NCBI RefSeq assembly: GCF_947077775.1
Contig: NZ_CAMTTE010000001.1
Location: 868,001 to 932,000, forward strand
Length of the DNA: 64,000 nucleotides
Reading direction: 5' to 3'
Source of the DNA: Salinibacter pepae
Lineage (GTDB): Bacteria > Bacteroidota > Rhodothermia > Rhodothermales > Salinibacteraceae
Below the pieces are notes generated by a model. That model worked only from the letters and a program-made list of their open reading frames with translations, was not told the DNA's origin and made no database searches. This document shows positions 1 through 9,210 of this stretch, one piece after another. The translations under genes were made by a program, and so were the position numbers. How positions within the stretch are numbered: position 1 is the first letter of the stretch; each line of letters opens with the position of its first letter.

Positions 1-3
1 GCC

Positions 4-33
4 ATTCTCACACAAACAATTCTCACACAAACA
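4..33. repeat. Tandem 15-bp direct repeat (2 copies)
   Basis: The unit attctcacacaaaca occurs twice back to back (4-18 and 19-33). The stop codon of the antiporter gene on the minus strand lies in the second copy. Because 15 bp is five codons, the first copy carries an in-frame stop as well. It looks like a recent slippage duplication, and it may continue beyond the window edge. Confidence 0.8.
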
Positions 34-1057
34 AAAGCCCGAACGCGCCGAAGTAGAGCACCAGCGCCAGGAAGCTCTCGAATCCGATTCCGAAGGCCCC
101 CCGGCGCTCGCGGCGCAGGAGGCCCATCAGCAAAATGCCCGTCAGGAGAAGCGTGAGGGCAATGATGAACACCTGCTGCTCGGTCATGGCGTGGTAGATC
201 GAGCCCTCCTGGTAGCCAACATCCGAAAAGGCCACGAACAGGACATCGAAGCTGTTGCCGCCAATGATGCCCCCGACGGCGAGGGTCAGCGCCCCACGCC
301 GCACCGCCGCCACCGACGTGACCAGTTCCGGGAGCGAGGTGGACACGGCCGTCATGAGCCCGCCGACGAGCCCTTCGGAGAGGCCCGTCCGGGCGGCCAC
401 CTGCCCGCCCGTCTTGGCGATCACGTATCCGGCGGCGCCGACCACGAGGGACAGGGCCACGAACTCCAACCAGAGCGTCGAGAGGGCGGCCGACTCGCGG
501 CCCTCCGCTCCGGTGTCCTGGCGGGTCTTGTCGGTTTGGCGCGCCATCCAGTACGGGGTCGACCGGGCCTCGGCCACGAGGTGAATGCCGTAGAGGTAGC
601 CCGCAACCAGCAGCACGGAGGCAGGGTGGATCCCGAACAGGTCGAGGCGCGGTCCGGCCATTCCGAGCAGGGGAATCGCCAGGAGGGTCGACAGCAGGGC
701 GCCCTGCAGGAGGTTCTCGACAGAGGCGGCAGCGTGTTCGAGATTCGCGGGCCGGTAGGCCATGTCCGCCACCGCAAGGAAAACGGTCTGGGCGGCGATC
801 CCGCCAATGGCGTTGCTGATGGCCAGGGACGGAAGCCCGTCCACCGCGGCCGTCACGGACGTCGTGATGCCGGCAATGGAGGTGGTACTGCCCAGCAGGA
901 CGGCCCCGAAGATCGCCTCTCCGAGACCGGTTTCGTCGGCGAGGCGGTCGGCGGCCCGGGTCATCCGCGTTCCGACGACGGCGATGAGTAGGGCCGAGGC
1001 CCCGAATGCCGCAGAGACGACCGGAAAGGAGAGGGTCTTCCAGGCAAAAAGGTCCAT
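23..1057 (-). CDS. Sodium/calcium exchanger (CaCA) family membrane protein
   Basis: A 344-residue integral membrane protein with about ten hydrophobic segments and two inverted alpha-repeats, the layout of bacterial cation/Ca2+ antiporters of the YrbG type that exchange cations across the inner membrane. The second repeat (around residues 230-275) has the textbook motif STSLPELVTS followed by GGIIGGNSFD. The first repeat (around residues 45-95) reads GSTTSIAGITTS and lacks the Pro-Glu pair that supplies a cation ligand, so the two halves are asymmetric. A TTG lies one codon upstream, but the ATG at 1057 is the better start. The family call is firm; substrate and direction are unknown, and the missing acidic residue argues against assuming canonical Na+/Ca2+ exchange. 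Confidence 0.85.
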   Translation of the reverse strand: MDLFAWKTLSFPVVSAAFGASALLIAVVGTRMTRAADRLADETGLGEAIFGAVLLGSTTSIAGITTSVTAAVDGLPSLAISNAIGGIAAQTVFLAVADMAYRPANLEHAAASVENLLQGALLSTLLAIPLLGMAGPRLDLFGIHPASVLLVAGYLYGIHLVAEARSTPYWMARQTDKTRQDTGAEGRESAALSTLWLEFVALSLVVGAAGYVIAKTGGQVAARTGLSEGLVGGLMTAVSTSLPELVTSVAAVRRGALTLAVGGIIGGNSFDVLFVAFSDVGYQEGSIYHAMTEQQVFIIALTLLLTGILLMGLLRRERRGAFGIGFESFLALVLYFGAFGLLFV

Positions 1058-1220
1058 CAAGCGTCAGGTGCGGGCGGACGGACAGCGTCGAAAACTACGC
1101 GTGCATACCCTACACATGGTCCCCCACATGTGGGCTCGGTCTGGTTGTTGAGGCCAGCCCCCGTTTCTGACGCTGGGGCAGACGCGTCCGCCGGTGGAGC
1201 GACTCCCTGGGCGTCATCGG

Positions 1221-1593
1221 CAATGTCCGGCGCCGTGCCCCTCTCGGCCCGCCGGATCATCTCAGAGGCCCACCTCCAGGGCCAGGAGCACCAGATTTGC
1301 AAGGCCCGCCTACGGGCCGACCACCGCGAACGCGGGGTACACCCAGCGCCCCATGCCTTCCGGCATGCGGTGACAAGACAGGTCCACCGCTCCCCGAAAG
1401 AACTGCCCCAGCGTGACCGCCGTCCCGATGGCGGCAACCGAGAGGCCCCACACCGCCCCCCTTCGGCCCCGGCTTGCCTCCACGGCAGGTGGAAGGCGGC
1501 CATTCCCTTCCGGATCAGGGCCTGCGCTACGACACCGACGAACGCGACGAGAACGCCAAGTTGGCCGACAAGCCACTGCTGTGCCTGAGTCAT
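1221..1593 (-). pseudogene. Broken small membrane protein gene
   Basis: Membrane-like coding sequence is split between frames. From the ATG at 1593 the first frame gives a start and one hydrophobic segment (QWLVGQLGVLVAFVGVVAQA). The sense then moves to another frame near 1480, where GAVWGLSVAAIGTAVTLGQ and WVYPAFAVVGP appear, followed by a stop near 1310. Past that stop the same frame still reads AGLANLVLLALEVGL, and the original frame resumes with MIRRAERG. This fits a small protein of three or four membrane segments disrupted by a frameshift and a stop. The family is not recognised. The alternative is a sequencing error or a chance hydrophobic reading of GC-rich DNA. Confidence 0.4.
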
Positions 1594-1973
1594 GAGTCCG
1601 GGTCAGTTGATTGCCCTTGGGGGTTGAGGACGGGGGATTCGGCGGCCAAGTGCTTGGGGACCGGACAGTGGAACGCCAAGACATTGGACCTTTGACCCTG
1701 CGTCGTGTTCGACGGGCCAGGTGGCCGTCGGGTGCACCACGGAAAGGAGAGGACTGCCGAAGGCTGAAGGCCCAAAAGAGAGATCCCCGCCGCCCAGAAC
1801 AAAACGGAGGCTGGACGACGGGGTCTCTCGTGATGGTACCCGTTCAGGCGCCGGGCCCTCAGGACTAAAGGTTGGGTACTTTCACCCACGAAACGTCCTG
1901 TCTTCCGGCGGGTGAGTCAGCTCGGGCCGGGTCGAACCGATCGGGGACGCCAATCGGTTGTCCCCATGTTCGC
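1594..1973. other. Intergenic, no supported gene
   Basis: About 380 bases between the broken membrane gene and the lipoprotein gene. Several short open frames exist, but none has a lipobox, domain or plausible composition. No RNA gene or strong terminator was recognised. Confidence 0.5.
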
Positions 1974-2438
1974 TTACCGGCTCTTGGAATCAGCGACTTC
2001 AGAATCAACTTTGCCAGACTCAAACACCTCTATCTTCTCGGACCCGTCCTCGCTGATGAGGAACTTGCCTTTTTTCGTCTCCTTGAGGCGGTAGATCTCC
2101 CCTTCGGCGTCGGCACCACTGACCGGCTTCCAGGCATCCCCCTCTACAGTGATCTTCGAGTAAAATGGGTAACTTGTACCAATGATGCGAGCATTGGTCA
2201 AGTACCTCGTATTTGATCCCGCATTTTCAAGCGCATTGTCTACGGCAGTTTTCAGGTCGGGTTGCCCGATGAGAACAGCACCGTCTGATCCTTCCGTCGA
2301 ACCGACCTTCTGATACTCAGCATTCATATTCACGTTTTTCGTGGAGACCGTTGTGAAGTCCCCAATCCTGCTTGAGCAACCAGCCGCAATGAGAACCGCC
2401 AATAGTACCGTGGACAAAACCTTGAAGCGACGTTTCAT
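1974..2438 (-). CDS. Hypothetical lipoprotein
   Basis: A 154-residue protein with a short N-terminal hydrophobic segment ending in the lipobox LIAAGC (Cys21), so it is probably lipid-anchored in the periplasm or outer membrane. The mature part is soluble and charged, with alternating beta-like stretches (KITVEGDAW, GKFLISEDGSEKIEVF). It includes more Lys than its neighbours, and the base composition is clearly more AT-rich than the surrounding genes, which suggests transfer or relaxed selection. The upstream 100 bases are AT-rich and could hold the promoter. No family was recognised. Confidence 0.75.
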   Translation of the reverse strand: MKRRFKVLSTVLLAVLIAAGCSSRIGDFTTVSTKNVNMNAEYQKVGSTEGSDGAVLIGQPDLKTAVDNALENAGSNTRYLTNARIIGTSYPFYSKITVEGDAWKPVSGADAEGEIYRLKETKKGKFLISEDGSEKIEVFESGKVDSEVADSKSR

Positions 2439-3225
2439 AGTTTTGCTTATTTACTTACGTTTTTAAGGTTTAACTTCCCGTCCTGCAAGTGTAGAGATGA
2501 GAGAAGGTCAACCGAGTGTTTTTGGAAAGAGCTCTTATTTTACTTTTTTACACATTTGGACCGTCTCTTCGGTTGTTCTCTTCTAGGCCACACGTTTCCC
2601 GAGCCTTCCTTCCGTTCAGCGGCTGATGAACCGGCCGGTCACGGGAAAGCGACGCCCCCGTTCAAGACGATGGGTGCATGGGTCCTGCTCTCGGATGTAA
2701 ACCTGTCGGGGCTGCGAAGCGGGGTCTCGGCCTCCCGCTCAAAGACAGCTTCGGAGGCGTCCCGAAGTGATTGTGAGGGGTCGGTCCCCACAACGGCAGC
2801 CGGGCTCGGCGGCGGTACACTGACAAGGGACCGGGCGGACGGTTACGGCCCGCAGAGGCACACGGAGCGGACCTGGTCAGCCCCTGGTCTTGGGCGGTCA
2901 GGGCTACTGCAGTGAAAATACGGCGACGGGTGTACCGCAGCCGGAATGCCGTCGGGCGTTGCGGTGATCCCCTTGAGGGATGCCGTCGTCTGGTGCACAG
3001 GGCCTTCGTTGAGAAGCACCCGATGCAATAATTTCCAGATACCGCCTGGTCTGCCGTGAAACCCACCTTCCGTAGAGGAGTGGGGCAGCCCACCGCCTGC
3101 CTGATTGTGGTCCTCGTGCTCCGGGGCTCCGCAAACGGCACGGCGGGCACAGGGCCCCGCAAACAGGAAGCTCGGCAAGCGCTCAAACATTCGTCTACTC
3201 GTACACTCATCGCTCCACCCTTCCG
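2439..3225. other. Long intergenic region, no supported gene
   Basis: Nearly 790 bases without a convincing gene. The first 130 bases are AT-rich and probably contain the promoter of the minus-strand lipoprotein gene. The rest has short open frames on both strands with no recognisable domain or signal sequence. Degenerate coding sequence cannot be excluded. Confidence 0.5.
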
Positions 3226-3639
3226 ATGAAGAAATACGCCTACTGGGGATCGACCGTCCTTTTCGCGCTCATGATGGCCGGCTCCGGCACAATGTACTTC
3301 GTGTCCGAGAACATGGCCGCCAAGTTCGCCCAGCTTGGCTTTCCGGACTACTTCCGAATCGAACTCGGCATTGCGAAGCTTCTGGGGGCCGGGGCCCTCG
3401 TGACGCCCCTCCCCCGCTCGGTACTCGCCCGCACGGTCAAGGAGTGGACCTACGCCGGCTTCACGATCAGCATCGTCTCGGCGATGATCGCGCATGTGGC
3501 GTCGGGCGACCCGGCGACGGCACTCGTCCTCCCTGGGGGGGCGTTTGTGCTGGTGGCCACCTCCTACACGACGTACCATCAGTACTACCGGACGGAGGCC
3601 GGCGCGGAGGAGGCAGCCACGGCCCCCGCCACGTCGTAG
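3226..3639 (+). CDS. DoxX-like small membrane protein
   Basis: A 137-residue protein with four predicted membrane helices (around residues 8-25, 45-62, 72-90 and 98-118) and an Ala-rich tail. The layout and the stretch FPDYFRIELGIAKLLGA resemble the DoxX-like family, where helix 2 carries a conserved E-x-x-K-x-L-G pattern. Family members are inner-membrane proteins linked loosely to redox or thiol stress, and no reaction can be assigned. The start at MKKYAYWG has positively charged residues before the first helix, as expected. It lies alone between a gene-poor region and an unrelated gene. Confidence 0.8.
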   Translation: MKKYAYWGSTVLFALMMAGSGTMYFVSENMAAKFAQLGFPDYFRIELGIAKLLGAGALVTPLPRSVLARTVKEWTYAGFTISIVSAMIAHVASGDPATALVLPGGAFVLVATSYTTYHQYYRTEAGAEEAATAPATS

Positions 3640-3716
3640 CAATTTGCCGCGTGGTGGCAATTCCGTCCGCGCGGCGAGGGGTCGTGCCACGACAGATTTC
3701 GTAGACTCTGCGTCCC

Positions 3717-4559
3717 GTGCCTGAATCCAGCCCCACAGGGCCCGATGGCCCCTGCCTCGGAATCCCAACGCGGCTTCACGACGCGCTCGTGGCCCGATAT
3801 CCCCGGCTCGTGGACACCTACGCCCGAAAGATCGAAACCAAGGGGGCCGAGGGCCACGCCGACTGGAGCGGGTGGTGCTTTGCGGCCGGCGAGATTGCGG
3901 CCACGATCGCAAGCAACCGTCACGCCGCAGCCCCGGAGACGGTCGGCGCGGGCCAGGCGTTCGAAGACATCCACCGCATTGCCGCCATCGCGGCGTGGCG
4001 CCCCGACCGGTGCGTGCTGGACCTCTCCGACCGCCCGTCGACCGCAACCGAGACGATTCCCGCAAAGGTGTCGCCCCCGCCTCGCCTTCGCCCCGATACG
4101 TTTGATCTGGGGGCCTGGTGCCCCTTTGTCTTCCTGGGACGCGGGGCCGACGGCCGGAACCGCGGGCTTTTTGTGTACCTGGATGACCCGGGGACGGACA
4201 GCGCCACGGACGGCCCGCCGATGCTCATCGGCGTCGTCGTAAGGGAGGACCTCGCATGCAGAACCGTCGCGGTCGCCTTGGGGCAGGGGAGTCTGGCGAG
4301 GGGCATCGAGACCGCGATGGGGGAGATTTCCGAAACGCGGACGGTCGACACGGACGAGGCGGTGGAGGTGGACGCGGAGGACCTCAAGAAAGAAGCTGTG
4401 CCCAAGCTCGGGAAGACGACCGATTACGCGAGGGAGGCCCGCATTGCGGCGACGGTTGCGCTGTTTGTCTCCCAGGCCGACTGGACCCCGCCGCCTCCGG
4501 AGCGTCCGCGTCGGACCATTGCTAGAGCGGAGGAGCCGACGGTCTGCTCTCTCGCGTAG
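3717..4559 (+). CDS. Hypothetical acidic cytoplasmic protein
   Basis: A 280-residue protein read from a GTG at 3717, with the strongly acidic composition of a halophile cytosolic protein. It has no signal peptide or membrane segment. The N-terminal half is helical (HDALVARYPRLVDTYARKI), the middle has a beta-like block (CPFVFLGRGADGRNRGLFVYLDD) and the C-terminal third is acidic and ends with a Pro/Arg-rich tail. No family, motif or catalytic signature was recognised. Codon composition and length support real coding, and it is followed after 230 bases by an oppositely oriented tRNA gene. Confidence 0.7.
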   Translation: MPESSPTGPDGPCLGIPTRLHDALVARYPRLVDTYARKIETKGAEGHADWSGWCFAAGEIAATIASNRHAAAPETVGAGQAFEDIHRIAAIAAWRPDRCVLDLSDRPSTATETIPAKVSPPPRLRPDTFDLGAWCPFVFLGRGADGRNRGLFVYLDDPGTDSATDGPPMLIGVVVREDLACRTVAVALGQGSLARGIETAMGEISETRTVDTDEAVEVDAEDLKKEAVPKLGKTTDYAREARIAATVALFVSQADWTPPPPERPRRTIARAEEPTVCSLA

Positions 4560-4789
4560 CCCCCTCCCCTGCGCGGCGCAATCGCCCCGTTGCGCGAACC
4601 AGCCGGCCGTTCCGCCGCAGAAGTTCGTTGCGAGAACGCGTCACGGCACACTGGGCCCCGACAGCGGCCGTGCCAGCTCCCCTTCGACGATCGGTGTGCC
4701 CCGCATCGGTGCGTGCACGGGCGGCGAGAATCAGAATAGAACGCCCCGCCTGAATCGCCGTCTGTGGGCGTTCAAGCGGGACCAAAGGG

Positions 4790-4874
4790 TGCCCGAGAGA
4801 GGACTCGAACCTCCACGGCCGCAAGGGCCACGTGACCCTGAATCACGCGCGTCTACCAATTCCGCCACTCGGGC
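4790..4874 (-). tRNA. tRNA-Leu (CAG)
   Basis: An 85-nt cloverleaf on the minus strand. The acceptor stem GCCCGAG pairs with CTCGGGC, with discriminator A. The anticodon stem CGTGA/TCACG encloses the loop TTCAGGG, giving anticodon CAG. The long variable arm is that of a class II leucine tRNA, and the T-loop is TTCGAGT. The CCA end is not encoded, since the next bases are CCC. The gene is antisense to the stretch upstream of the S9 peptidase start, which helps exclude an upstream start for that gene. Confidence 0.95.
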
Positions 4875-5032
4875 ATCAAAATGTGGGCCCACCCAACGCC
4901 TACGACCGCCTGAAATGTTCCTTGAAATTACCGCGCACCCGACCGCCCCCCAAGACAGCGGCTCGCACTCGCCGCCCCCAGTTCATACATTGCGGGTGCT
5001 CATTCCCGTTTCACAACCGGCCCTGCTCTCCC

Positions 5033-7105
5033 ATGCGTGGTGTGCGCCTTCTCGCAGTCATCGGGCTCGTTCTCGGCGGCCTCGCGCTGTCCGGCAGTCC
5101 CGCACAGGCCCAGTACGCCCAGGACTCCCTCGCCTTCGACCTGGAGCACGTCTTTGATCTGGAGTACGCGGCGGACCCGCAGATTTCGCCGAGCGGCGAC
5201 CGGGTGGTGTATGCGCGTACCGTCATGGACAAGATGGACGACCGCCGGGCCTCCCGGCTCTGGATCGTCAACGCAGACGGCTCCGGCCACCGCCCGATCA
5301 CCGCCCCGGAGACGAACGCGTCGCAGGTCCGGTGGTCCCCCAGCGGCGATCGGGTCGCGTACGTGGCCGGCACGGAGGGCGACGGGGCCGAGGTCTTCAT
5401 GCGGTGGATGGACACCGGCCAGACCGCCCGGATCACGCAGCTTGAGGAGTCGCCGCGTGGACTCTCGTGGGGGCCGGAGGGGGACCGGCTGGCCTTCTCC
5501 ATGTTCGTCCCGGCGGAGCCGGAGCCCTTCGCCCGCATGCCCAGCCCGCCGGAGGGGGCCGACTGGGCCGAGCGGCCCGACGTCATCGACCAGACCTACT
5601 ACCGCTCCGACGGCGGCGGGTACACCGAACGGGGCCACACGCAGCTCTTTGTCGTATCGGCGTCGGGCGGCACCCCGCGACAGATCACAACCGGGCCCTA
5701 CGACCACGGCGGCGCCCCCACCTGGACGCCCGACGGCGAGACGCTTCTGATCAGCGCCAACCGCCACGCGGACCGGCGCCTCGACCCGCTCAACACGGAG
5801 ATCTACGCCGTGGACGTGACAAGCGGCGCGGTTACCGCTCTCACCACCCGGCAGGGCCCGGACGGCGATGTGGCCCTCTCCCCGGACGGCTCTACGATCG
5901 CCTACACCGGCTTCGACGACCGCGAGCAGGGCTACCAGGTGACCAAGCTGTACGTCATGGACCGCGATGGCACCAACGCCCGCCTCCTCACCGAGGGCTT
6001 CGACCGGGACGTCCAGACCCCGACGTTCACCGCCGACGGGGAGCACATCGTCTTCCAGTACGTGGATGAGGGGTCGACCAAGATCGGTAGCATCACGCTC
6101 GACGGCGAACGTCGCGTCGTGGCGGAGCACGTGGGCGGCACGTCTATCGGCCGCCCCTACACGAGCGGCTCTTTTAGCCTCGCGTCGAACGGCCGGGTGG
6201 CCTTCACGCACGCCACGCCCCAGCGCCCCGCCGACGTGGCGGTGGCCCAGGCCGGGCGCGAGGCACAGGTCCTCACCGCCCTGAATGACGATCTGTTCGA
6301 TCAGGTCGACCTTGGCTCCGTCGAGCAGATCACGTACGAATCCTCCCACGACGGCCGCACGATCGAGGGCTGGATCGTCACCCCGCCGGGCTTCGATTCA
6401 TCGGAGGAGTACCCGCTCATCTTGGAGATCCACGGCGGCCCGTTCGCCGCGTACGGCCCCTACTTCTCCGCGGAGGTGCAGCTCTACGCCGCCGCCGGCT
6501 ACGTGGTGCTCTACACCAACCCCCGCGGATCAACCAGCTACGGCCAGGACTTCGGCAACGCCATCCACCACGACTATCCCGGGCACGACTACGACGACCT
6601 GATGTCTGGCGTGGACGCCGTCCTGGAGCGGGGCTACGTGGATCAGGACCGCCTCTACGTGACGGGTGGGAGCGGGGGCGGGGTTCTGACGTCCTGGATT
6701 GTGGGCCATACCGATCGCTTCCGGGCCGCCGTGGCCGCCAAGCCGGTGATCAACTGGTACAGCTGGGCGCTGACGGCGGACATGTACCCCTACGGCGTCA
6801 AGTACTGGTTCCCCGGCCTGCCGTGGAACCACGAGGAGCACTACATGGACCGCTCGCCCCTCTCGTACGTCGACCACGTGACGACGCCCACCATGCTACT
6901 GACCGGCGCCAACGACTACCGCACGCCGATGTCGGAGTCGGAGCAGTTCTACCAGGCCCTGAAGCTGCAAGAGGTGGAGACGGCGCTCGTCCGCGTCCCG
7001 GAGGCCTCCCACAGCATCGCCGCCCGCCCGAGCCACCTGGCCGCGAAGGCCGCCCACGTGCTGGAGTGGTTTCGTCGCCACGGGGGCCCCACGCCTGAAC
7101 AGTAA
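5033..7105 (+). CDS. Secreted S9 family prolyl oligopeptidase-like peptidase
   Basis: A 690-residue exported serine peptidase resembling dipeptidyl- or acylaminoacyl-peptidases. A signal peptide of about 26 residues ends at AQA. Residues 35-390 form a WD40/TolB-like beta-propeller with repeated SPSGDRV and SPDGSTIAYTG motifs. The C-terminal 270 residues are an alpha/beta hydrolase with EIHGGPFAAYG, the nucleophile in GGSGGG (Ser547), an acid in GANDYRTP (Asp628) and the base in EASHS (His660). The start at 5033 was chosen because it opens the signal peptide and avoids running through the antisense tRNA. It probably trims peptides in the periplasm for nutrition in protein-rich brine. The precise exopeptidase type cannot be read from the sequence. 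Confidence 0.93.
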   Translation: MRGVRLLAVIGLVLGGLALSGSPAQAQYAQDSLAFDLEHVFDLEYAADPQISPSGDRVVYARTVMDKMDDRRASRLWIVNADGSGHRPITAPETNASQVRWSPSGDRVAYVAGTEGDGAEVFMRWMDTGQTARITQLEESPRGLSWGPEGDRLAFSMFVPAEPEPFARMPSPPEGADWAERPDVIDQTYYRSDGGGYTERGHTQLFVVSASGGTPRQITTGPYDHGGAPTWTPDGETLLISANRHADRRLDPLNTEIYAVDVTSGAVTALTTRQGPDGDVALSPDGSTIAYTGFDDREQGYQVTKLYVMDRDGTNARLLTEGFDRDVQTPTFTADGEHIVFQYVDEGSTKIGSITLDGERRVVAEHVGGTSIGRPYTSGSFSLASNGRVAFTHATPQRPADVAVAQAGREAQVLTALNDDLFDQVDLGSVEQITYESSHDGRTIEGWIVTPPGFDSSEEYPLILEIHGGPFAAYGPYFSAEVQLYAAAGYVVLYTNPRGSTSYGQDFGNAIHHDYPGHDYDDLMSGVDAVLERGYVDQDRLYVTGGSGGGVLTSWIVGHTDRFRAAVAAKPVINWYSWALTADMYPYGVKYWFPGLPWNHEEHYMDRSPLSYVDHVTTPTMLLTGANDYRTPMSESEQFYQALKLQEVETALVRVPEASHSIAARPSHLAAKAAHVLEWFRRHGGPTPEQ

Positions 7106-7308
7106 GGCAGCGCGAGGCCCGCGCCGCCCCCTCGCCCCCGGCAGCGACCACCCCCGTGAAAAGAAAATCAATCCCCTGCCATAGAGGGGCCGAGTCGGGG
7201 CCAAAAGCCCAGCAATCACCCGGGAGGGTTGGAACCCGGCCCGGCACCATGCCGTTGCGCAAATCAGATATTTTGGGAGGCGGCTGCCCGCTCCACTTTT
7301 GATCCAAT

Positions 7309-7380
7309 TCCTCGGTAGCTCAACGGTAGAGCATGCGGCTGTTAACCGCAGGGCTGCTGGTTCGAATCCAGCCCGGGGAG
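7309..7380 (+). tRNA. tRNA-Asn (GTT)
   Basis: A 72-nt cloverleaf. The acceptor stem TCCTCGG pairs with CCGGGGA (one T-G pair), with discriminator G. The anticodon loop CTGTTAA gives anticodon GTT. The T-arm is GCTGG-TTCGAAT-CCAGC. CCA is not encoded. An intrinsic terminator follows six bases downstream. Confidence 0.96.
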
Positions 7381-7386
7381 CCGAAA

Positions 7387-7416
7387 GCCTGATTGGGCGG
7401 TCCAATCGGGCTTTTT
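7387..7416 (+). terminator. Intrinsic terminator after tRNA-Asn
   Basis: A 10-bp stem (GCCTGATTGG with CCAATCGGGC, one T-G pair) and a five-base loop, followed directly by TTTTT. It begins six bases after the tRNA discriminator, so it should end the tRNA transcript. Confidence 0.9.
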
Positions 7417-7636
7417 CTTTTGCCCCGCCGGATCGGGGGCCTCCTCGCCTGTATTCCCGGCCCCCGACGACCGCAGTCGGTGCCGCCCCGCCGGCCGCGA
7501 CCGTCCCGATGCCGGCCGCCCTTTCCAATCGTCTTGCTCGGCCCTCAGGGTGTAGGGGCCTCGTTCCCATCCGCCTGCATGAAGCCCGACCCAGGCCGGG
7601 ACGGTCATGCGTCTCAGATGTTTGCCTAAAGTCCCG

Positions 7637-8224
7637 ATGCCCCCTGTACGGACGGAGACGCTGATCCGATGCGTCCGTCGACGGCCCACAGCGGCCGTCC
7701 TGGTCGTCGCGCTTGCGCTGGGCCTCGCGGCGTGTGCCCCGGACGCGACCGATGACTCGACGCCGTCGCCCCCCGCTTCCTCCCGTTCCCCGGGGGCCGA
7801 CAGCACGACCATCCCCCGCATGCTGACGACCGACGATCGGTTTTCGACCCTGCGCGCCGCCCTCGACTCTACGGGCCTCGATTCCCTTCTGGCCACCAAG
7901 GGCCCCTTCACTCTTTTCGCTCCCCCGAACGGCGCGTTTGGGGCGGCCTCCGCCGGCCCCGTCGCGGATGTGCTGACAGGGGATCGGGCCCGCCTTCGCG
8001 CCCTCCTTGCCCGCCACGTCGTGGGGAGGCGCGTTGCGGTGGGCGGACGGCCGGGGCCGCGCTCGGTGGTCCCGATGAGCGGCGACACGCTCTCGCTGCG
8101 CCCGGCCCCCGACGGCGCCCGGATCGACGGGACCTTAATTCTCGACGCCAACATCGAGGCGGGGAATGGGCGTATCCACGTCGTCGACGCGGTGCTCCGG
8201 GCTCCCGGATCCGACGCGCCGTGA
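7637..8224 (+). CDS. Fasciclin (FAS1) domain lipoprotein
   Basis: A 195-residue envelope protein. An N-terminal basic stretch and hydrophobic helix end in the lipobox LAAC (around residue 33), followed by a Ser/Pro/Asp-rich linker. Residues 65-190 form one FAS1 domain with its two hallmark boxes: FTLFAPPNGAF near the start, and NGRIHVVDAVL near the end preceded by GTLILDANIEAGNG. FAS1 domains mediate adhesion or small-ligand binding at the cell surface. The ATG at 7637 is preferred over the one ten codons upstream because it leaves a normal-length lipoprotein signal. The ligand is unknown. Confidence 0.85.
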   Translation: MPPVRTETLIRCVRRRPTAAVLVVALALGLAACAPDATDDSTPSPPASSRSPGADSTTIPRMLTTDDRFSTLRAALDSTGLDSLLATKGPFTLFAPPNGAFGAASAGPVADVLTGDRARLRALLARHVVGRRVAVGGRPGPRSVVPMSGDTLSLRPAPDGARIDGTLILDANIEAGNGRIHVVDAVLRAPGSDAP

Positions 8225-8339
8225 CGAGGCCCCCACCCGGGGCCGTAACGATCCACGAATATGTATTCGTCCCGTCGAACCTGGGCGGGGAATTGGGTTT
8301 GGAGAAGTGTTCGTCTCTTCATAGCTCCCTCTCTAGCCC

Positions 8340-9098
<759 letters not shown>

Positions 9099-9210
9099 GG
9101 CGAAGGGACGCGCCCCCGAGACTGCACGCAGGCTTGCCTCACGGCGGGTGCTGCCCTGCAGATTTGACCGGCCGGCCTCCTGTGCTTCTCCCCAGTTCCC
9201 CAGCGTTCTC

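Noticed and set aside
2843-3190. Possible remnant protein gene in the gene-poor region
   Set aside because: The translation is mixed composition with no recognisable motif or signal, and nearby frames are equally open.
2662-4065. Long minus-strand open frame over the DoxX-like and hypothetical genes
   Set aside because: Arg/Gly/Pro-rich translation without a domain, overlapping two better-supported + strand genes.
4832-5032. Upstream start for the S9 peptidase, adding 67 residues
   Set aside because: The extension is Arg/Pro-rich, begins inside the antisense tRNA-Leu and would bury the signal peptide.
7155-7190. Possible terminator CCCCT...AGGGG after the S9 peptidase
   Set aside because: Only a 5-bp stem, and no T-tract follows on either strand.
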